This document shows positions 28,712 through 32,492 of a stretch of 32,492 bases of DNA, piece by piece. The position numbers and the translations under genes are program-made. How positions within the stretch are numbered: position 1 is the stretch's first letter; every line of letters starts with the position of its first letter. Source of the stretch: Dialister sp. (lineage in GTDB: Bacteria > Bacillota > Negativicutes > Veillonellales > Dialisteraceae); NCBI GenBank assembly GCA_022722495.1, contig JAIJLI010000007.1:1-32492 (forward strand). The letters are read 5' to 3'. The notes below the pieces were generated by a model, which was given only the letters and a program-made list of their open reading frames with translations, was not told the DNA's origin and searched no databases.

Positions 28712-29980
28712 TTATTTTTTTTTCATTTTATTGAGATATAATAAGAATACGACTGATATGTATAAGGCCATCTGGTTGTAAGTTGTTGTATATGTATAAA
28801 AAGTAACGCCTACTACCAATATCTTTGAATATAGACAAAGTAAGCCTAATGATAATACAGAAATCCGTTTCCTCTTATAAGAACGAAATGTAGATAATAC
28901 AAATGACATCAAACAAATGACTATCAATGCTCCGTATTTACCAAAATCTGAAAAGAAAGAACTTATCCAAGTATAAAATATATTACCTTGAATTCCCAGT
29001 TTAAAGCCTGCCTCCCAAGATTCTTCTACTGTTCTAAAATGTCCATCGATTATACCCATTAAGAATGAATTAACACCATAACCACTATAAGGAGGATTGA
29101 TATACCAATAGTTATTATTAAAGTTTAGCAGCCCCTCACCGGCATATAAAGACATCCAAATAAATGGATTGTCCATATTTCCATTATCATCACTTGTAAA
29201 TCTTGCTAAAGTTACTACCATAAGGCCCATTACTGCAACCCCACATATTATCAATCCATAAAAATTCACTTTCTTAACTATCTTTGGCGACATTTGTCCT
29301 TTAAATAACATATAAACCATAAATAGATACAAGAAATTTTGAACTAATCCAGATCGTCCACCATTAGACATTTCGTGAATAATATCTGTTAATATACAAG
29401 CTATCAAACCAAAAATTAGTTTTTTATTAAGCCTGTCTTTCTTCAACTGGAAGCACAATAGCCATGGTGTTACTAAAGAAAACAACATTTCTATAAAATA
29501 GAACTTACGTCCAAACCAAGATAAATAATCATTTGAAGCTATACCCGAAAGCCTTTTGTCATAAATATCAGCTACTGCGCTTTGGTTAGCTAATATCGAT
29601 GGTAAATGAAATAAAGATTCTACAAAAGGTAATATGGCAATAATACATATAAATACAGACAATTTATCTATTAGAAAATATTGCTTATTACTAACTATTA
29701 AATTCGGGGTTGAGACACAATACTTTCTCAACGGAATGAAAGATACCAATATACAAAAATTCCAATATATTGCTGGTGGTATTGTTATATTCTGATAATC
29801 TCTAAAAACTCCATTAGATGCATTATAAAAGACGAAACTACAAAAAGCCGAAAAAGCATAAAACATACAAACAAAAGAATAGGCATCCAATCTCTTAAAT
29901 TTTGTGAATCTAATGCTATATAGCAAAAATGCTGTTAAAAACAATATAATGCTAGCTAATACAATATAATTTGCTTCCAT
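28712..29980 (-). CDS. Wzy-like O-antigen/capsule repeat-unit polymerase
   Basis: A 422-residue polytopic membrane protein with about ten to twelve helices, beginning ANYIVLASIILFLTAFLLYS. A long central loop between helices contains SNGGRSGLVQNFLYLFMVYM and a large exported loop NPFIWMSLYAGEGLLNFNNN through GYGVNSFLMGIIDG. The pattern of a glycine/arginine-rich motif and a long aromatic loop fits oligosaccharide repeat-unit polymerases (EpsG/Wzy type), which join repeat units on the periplasmic side. Wzy proteins are poorly conserved, so the call is by topology and position between transferase genes. It overlaps the pyruvyl transferase gene by one base. Confidence 0.72.
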   Translation of the reverse strand: MEANYIVLASIILFLTAFLLYSIRFTKFKRLDAYSFVCMFYAFSAFCSFVFYNASNGVFRDYQNITIPPAIYWNFCILVSFIPLRKYCVSTPNLIVSNKQYFLIDKLSVFICIIAILPFVESLFHLPSILANQSAVADIYDKRLSGIASNDYLSWFGRKFYFIEMLFSLVTPWLLCFQLKKDRLNKKLIFGLIACILTDIIHEMSNGGRSGLVQNFLYLFMVYMLFKGQMSPKIVKKVNFYGLIICGVAVMGLMVVTLARFTSDDNGNMDNPFIWMSLYAGEGLLNFNNNYWYINPPYSGYGVNSFLMGIIDGHFRTVEESWEAGFKLGIQGNIFYTWISSFFSDFGKYGALIVICLMSFVLSTFRSYKRKRISVLSLGLLCLYSKILVVGVTFYTYTTTYNQMALYISVVFLLYLNKMKKK

Positions 29981-31092
29981 TAAATAAACTGTTTTAAAAA
30001 TTGTATTGATTTATTACGCAAATCATCTATTTTTTTATTTCCCACACAAGATGATAAGATATTATCCAAATCAAAGTTTTCAAGATCTGTTACTAGATTA
30101 TTCTGAAGACTAAATAACTTTAATAATGAGTCAAATCTAGCATTTCCTCGTTCTTGATTTCCTAACACTATAAAAGGTTTATTAAATATGATACTGAAGA
30201 CACAAGCATGAAAAGAATCTGTTACCACTAATTTTGCGTCATTAAAACCTTGCAACCATTTTTCTATAGACGGCATTATTCGCTGTTCAATTGGAGCGGT
30301 TTGTTTGACATTTGAATTATTAACAGAAAAGGGTATTAAGCCCTTAGCTTTAGCAACTTCATTTATAAAAGTTGTTTTCTTTGAACTTGGATTTAAAATA
30401 TAAGTCAAGAGATTACCAGAACTCTTACCTATATCTGCTTTTTCTATCAACTTAACATAATCATCTCTTGATAGCAACAGAGTTGGATCTAATACCTGAA
30501 TAGAGTCTAAATTAAGCTTTTCCTTCAGCAATTTTATCCCAGAGTCCTCTCTTACTGAGATAGCAGAAAATAGCTTTCCAGCTTCTGCAACCAATTCTGT
30601 TTCTTGATCAGTAAACTCCCAATCATTAACGCCAAAAGAAGCCGCATAAGCAATCCTTTTGATATTCCAATCACGTGTAAAAGAAAGAAATGCATTTTCT
30701 ATACCTGCATTCCATTGACTTTTAAAATAACAAGGTCTCCAAACCTGATCACTACCAACAATAATAGCATCAAGATTCATTTTCTTTATATCATCGAATG
30801 ATTTGATAATATATTCATGAATATATTTCTTGCGGAAATTCCAAATATGCTGACAAATAATTGGAGCTTCCTTTTTATATCGAGCTTCCTGAAATATGAC
30901 AACGTCACGACCTATGATTCTCTTTACAAATCTTTTCGGAATATATTTCCATCTTGTTTTATCATATTGCTGCTCTCTATTAAAAACATAAACTTCATGT
31001 CCCAAACGTTCAAGTACCGTCTGCAACGCATAAGACTGAAGTATTCCTCCATAATTAGTATGGAGAACTAAAGATAATATTCCTATTTTCAT
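29980..31092 (-). CDS. Polysaccharide pyruvyl transferase family protein
   Basis: A 370-residue protein of the CsaB/WcaK-type pyruvyl transferase family. Recognised parts are the N-terminal ILSLVLHTNYGGILQSYALQ, VIVGSDQVWRP (typical of the family), FLSFTRDWNIKRIAYAASFG, AISVREDSGIKLLKEKL, VLDPTLLLSRDDY, and the C-terminal VVTDSFHACVFSIIFNKPFI, followed by NARFDSLLKLF. The family adds a pyruvate ketal to sugars, although many members in glycan loci may act as glycosyltransferases. It is the first intact gene after a 360-base gap, with a possible promoter at 31109-31138, and overlaps the next gene by one base. Confidence 0.87.
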   Translation of the reverse strand: MKIGILSLVLHTNYGGILQSYALQTVLERLGHEVYVFNREQQYDKTRWKYIPKRFVKRIIGRDVVIFQEARYKKEAPIICQHIWNFRKKYIHEYIIKSFDDIKKMNLDAIIVGSDQVWRPCYFKSQWNAGIENAFLSFTRDWNIKRIAYAASFGVNDWEFTDQETELVAEAGKLFSAISVREDSGIKLLKEKLNLDSIQVLDPTLLLSRDDYVKLIEKADIGKSSGNLLTYILNPSSKKTTFINEVAKAKGLIPFSVNNSNVKQTAPIEQRIMPSIEKWLQGFNDAKLVVTDSFHACVFSIIFNKPFIVLGNQERGNARFDSLLKLFSLQNNLVTDLENFDLDNILSSCVGNKKIDDLRNKSIQFLKQFI

Positions 31093-31108
31093 AGTTTTGT
31101 ATATCGCA

Positions 31109-31138
31109 TTAAAATAAGTCTCGGGATACCCCCTGCAA
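31109..31138 (-). promoter_or_regulatory. Possible promoter of the polysaccharide operon
   Basis: On the minus strand TTG (31136-31138) is followed after 19 bases by TATTTTAA (31109-31116), a partial match to TAnnTTTG with correct spacing, 16 bases before the pyruvyl transferase ATG. The short leader would fit, but the -7 match is imperfect. Confidence 0.35.
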
Positions 31139-31212
31139 CAATCAGAAAAGTAGCTTAATAAAATTGCTCATGACAGTTTGCATATCTGAGACTCTATAAG
31201 TTATTAATTTGT

Positions 31213-31335
31213 TTATTCTATCCTAGACTCTCCATTCGCCCTTCTAATGGATTTATCCAATCCCTCTATCAATCCATCATACGACCATTTCTCTATCGAG
31301 ACTTTCGATTGTATATCACCAATACAGCGTCACCA
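31213..31335 (-). pseudogene. Possible gene remnant in the 360-base gap
   Basis: The gap 31093-31452 holds no clear gene. In its middle a minus-strand frame without a start encodes SKVSIEKWSYDGLIEGLDKS and ends at a TAA at 31213-31215. It reads like the C-terminal end of a polysaccharide gene, but the length is under 45 codons and I cannot name the family. The rest of the gap holds a terminator-like hairpin at 31427-31471 and a possible promoter near 31109-31138. Confidence 0.2.
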
Positions 31336-31426
31336 CTATATTACAAATGGTTACACCTATCAGTTTTTTGAAAAATGTTATTTTGTATCATGCTTACTGA
31401 GATTCGAGAGATTCGTGTTCAAAATC

Positions 31427-31471
31427 ATCCCAGCCTGTAAGTCCTAAAAAACTTATGGGTTGGGATTTTTT
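31427..31471 (+). terminator. Plus-strand rho-independent-type terminator
   Basis: Arms 31427-31442 and 31451-31466 can form 16 consecutive pairs as plus-strand RNA (three are G-U), with an 8-base loop, followed by a T tract. Read as minus-strand RNA the three wobble positions become A-C mismatches and the T tract is weak. The stem overlaps the last codons of the minus-strand acyltransferase gene. No plus-strand gene leads into it. Confidence 0.5.
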
Positions 31472-32492
31472 CTTTGTTTATTCACATCATTTCTCTCCCC
31501 CATCAGCACTCTCATCACACTTGGCATGTACATTCTCATTCCCCAATACACTCCTACGCATACCATTACGCATGCCAACGGAGCAGTGAGATAGCAGAAG
31601 GTCTGCATATACCAGGCATCACTCATCGGCGCCATCTTATTAATAATTGCTATCACATAACCAAGGATGAAAGGGTGCAGGGCGTAGATAAAGAAGGAGG
31701 TACCAGCCAGCTTCTTGTTCCATCGATACAAGCCTTGATGCCTGCACATCGCTGAAGCCACGATGATGAGAGCCGCACTTTGGAAGATAACCAACCACGG
31801 ATGAATCATCCTCGAAACACTGTCGCCTATCGCCGAGCCAGTATAAGTCTGCATCGCCATCAGAATCACTGCCAACGGTACTATCGCATATCTCCACCTC
31901 CAAAGCACATCGGTGAAGTCTTGCTTCATGATGGCGAAATAAGCACCACAACCAAAGAACAATCCCGCTGCCGTGAAAGTACAGCTCATCCACGCCACCC
32001 TGATGTCGAAGGCATAAACTGCCATCAGCAGGAGGATGAAGAAGAAGCGCAACCTCTTGATAAGCCAGAAAAAGGCAGGTGATAGAACGACCATCATGAT
32101 GAGGTCTCTCATATACCAGAATGGCAAAAGTACAGGACCGCTGTTGTGGGTCTCCACTCCGAGCCAAGTAGTCCGCTCATCCCATACGCTGCTGTCCCAA
32201 AGCATGTGGAGACAACCATTCTGAAGGAAATAATCGCCGAATCCGCTCCATGGCTTGCCATGCAGGAGTATGCCACCCAGCTTGAACGCCAAAGTCCAGA
32301 GCACGATGAGCACGTTCCATGAGATGTATGGGATTACGAGACTGTGCCATCTTTTCTTCAGTTTCCCGACATACACCTGTTTGCTATACTCCTCAACCTT
32401 CCGAAAGAGGAGGTATCCCGATATGATAAAGAAGATGGGTACAGCACTTCTGGCTATTACTACCGAAAAGAACAGTCGGATATAATCATAGA
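31453..32492 (-). CDS. Acyltransferase_3 family membrane protein, 5' end beyond the window
   Basis: A membrane O-acyltransferase, open from the right edge of the window to the stop at 31453; the N-terminal part with the catalytic histidine region is not in view. The visible part has YDYIRLFFSVVIARSAVPIF leading to FFIISGYLLFRK, the typical helix 2-3 turn of the family, then about eight more helices (SLVIPYISWNVLIVLW, FFILLLMAVYAFDI, GLFFGCGAYFAI, AIVPLAVILMAM, LVIFQSAALIIVAS, FFIYALHPFILGYVIAI and others). Such enzymes acetylate or otherwise acylate surface sugars. A GTG at 32376 could be mistaken for a start, but the frame continues upstream with family sequence. It is more GC-rich than the rest of the cluster, like the left flank of the window. 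Confidence 0.88.
   Translation of the reverse strand, partial: YDYIRLFFSVVIARSAVPIFFIISGYLLFRKVEEYSKQVYVGKLKKRWHSLVIPYISWNVLIVLWTLAFKLGGILLHGKPWSGFGDYFLQNGCLHMLWDSSVWDERTTWLGVETHNSGPVLLPFWYMRDLIMMVVLSPAFFWLIKRLRFFFILLLMAVYAFDIRVAWMSCTFTAAGLFFGCGAYFAIMKQDFTDVLWRWRYAIVPLAVILMAMQTYTGSAIGDSVSRMIHPWLVIFQSAALIIVASAMCRHQGLYRWNKKLAGTSFFIYALHPFILGYVIAIINKMAPMSDAWYMQTFCYLTAPLACVMVCVGVYWGMRMYMPSVMRVLMGERNDVNKQRKNPNP

Noticed and set aside
31247..31447. A 66-codon plus-strand frame in the 360-base gap, ending near the plus-strand terminator.
   Set aside because: No recognisable features and no promoter seen; its position before the terminator is suggestive but not enough to call a gene.
31453..32376. 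Treating the GTG at 32376 as the true start of the acyltransferase.
   Set aside because: The frame continues upstream to the window edge with family sequence (FFIISGYLLFRK), so the gene is cut by the window and not short.
1..32492. CRISPR arrays, tRNA or rRNA genes, integrase or transposase genes.
   Set aside because: None found: no regularly spaced short repeats, no tRNA-like cloverleaf noticed, and no protein with recombinase or transposase motifs, despite the mosaic structure.

Overview
The window looks like part of a Bacteroidales chromosome, most likely Prevotella/Segatella-like. Signs are an UpxY-type antitermination factor, TTG-N19/20-TAnnTTTG-style promoters, weak Shine-Dalgarno use, and a long AT-rich surface-polysaccharide cluster between more GC-rich flanks. 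Almost every gene is on the minus strand, so transcription runs from high to low coordinates. The only supportable plus-strand genes are two near-identical small ORFs (3605-3856 and 15247-15510).

Right part (about 32.5 to 15.5 kb): an O-antigen or capsule-like cluster. It holds an acyltransferase cut by the window edge, a polysaccharide pyruvyl transferase, a Wzy-like polymerase, a GT2 glycosyltransferase, and a DUF115/CST-like protein. Next is a trio of CMP-ulosonate synthetase (KdsB-like), DRE-TIM aldolase and KdsC-like phosphatase, which suggests an unusual 2-keto-3-deoxy sugar acid. Then come an outer-membrane barrel protein, a YkvI-like permease, an ATP-grasp ligase, a GINT1-N-like beta-propeller protein, a GT4, a hexapeptide acetyltransferase and another GT4. 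A Kiwa-like defence pair (KwaA membrane protein, KwaB/DUF4868-like protein), preceded by a small coiled-coil gene, sits inside this cluster at 16.6-18.4 kb.

Middle (about 15.5 to 3.5 kb): a mosaic interval bounded by two direct copies (about 94% identical by eye, 308 bp) of a cassette with a promoter-like element, a tiny leader ORF and a small unknown gene. Inside are two decayed GT4 genes, an acyltransferase stub, an UpxY gene, and two apparent defence operons. One operon encodes a trypsin-like protease, a TIGR04255-like protein, two small proteins, a metallo-beta-lactamase and a polytopic membrane protein. The other encodes a Septu-like ATPase and HNH nuclease plus a third gene with a HEPN-type Rx4H motif.

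Left part (3.5 to 1 kb): a WecG/TagA-family glycosyltransferase, an NTP_transf_5-type protein carrying an in-frame palindromic repeat insertion, a cytidylyltransferase/GHMP-kinase fusion, and the start of a FucP-type sugar:proton symporter.

Overall, a variable polysaccharide locus has become a landing site for at least three candidate anti-phage modules, with broken glycosyltransferase genes left at the junctions. The best candidates for undescribed biology are the ATPase-HNH-HEPN trio, the protease/MBL/membrane-protein operon, the extra gene beside the Kiwa-like pair, and the duplicated antisense small gene cassette. Functions are inferred from sequence motifs read by eye; no database search was possible.
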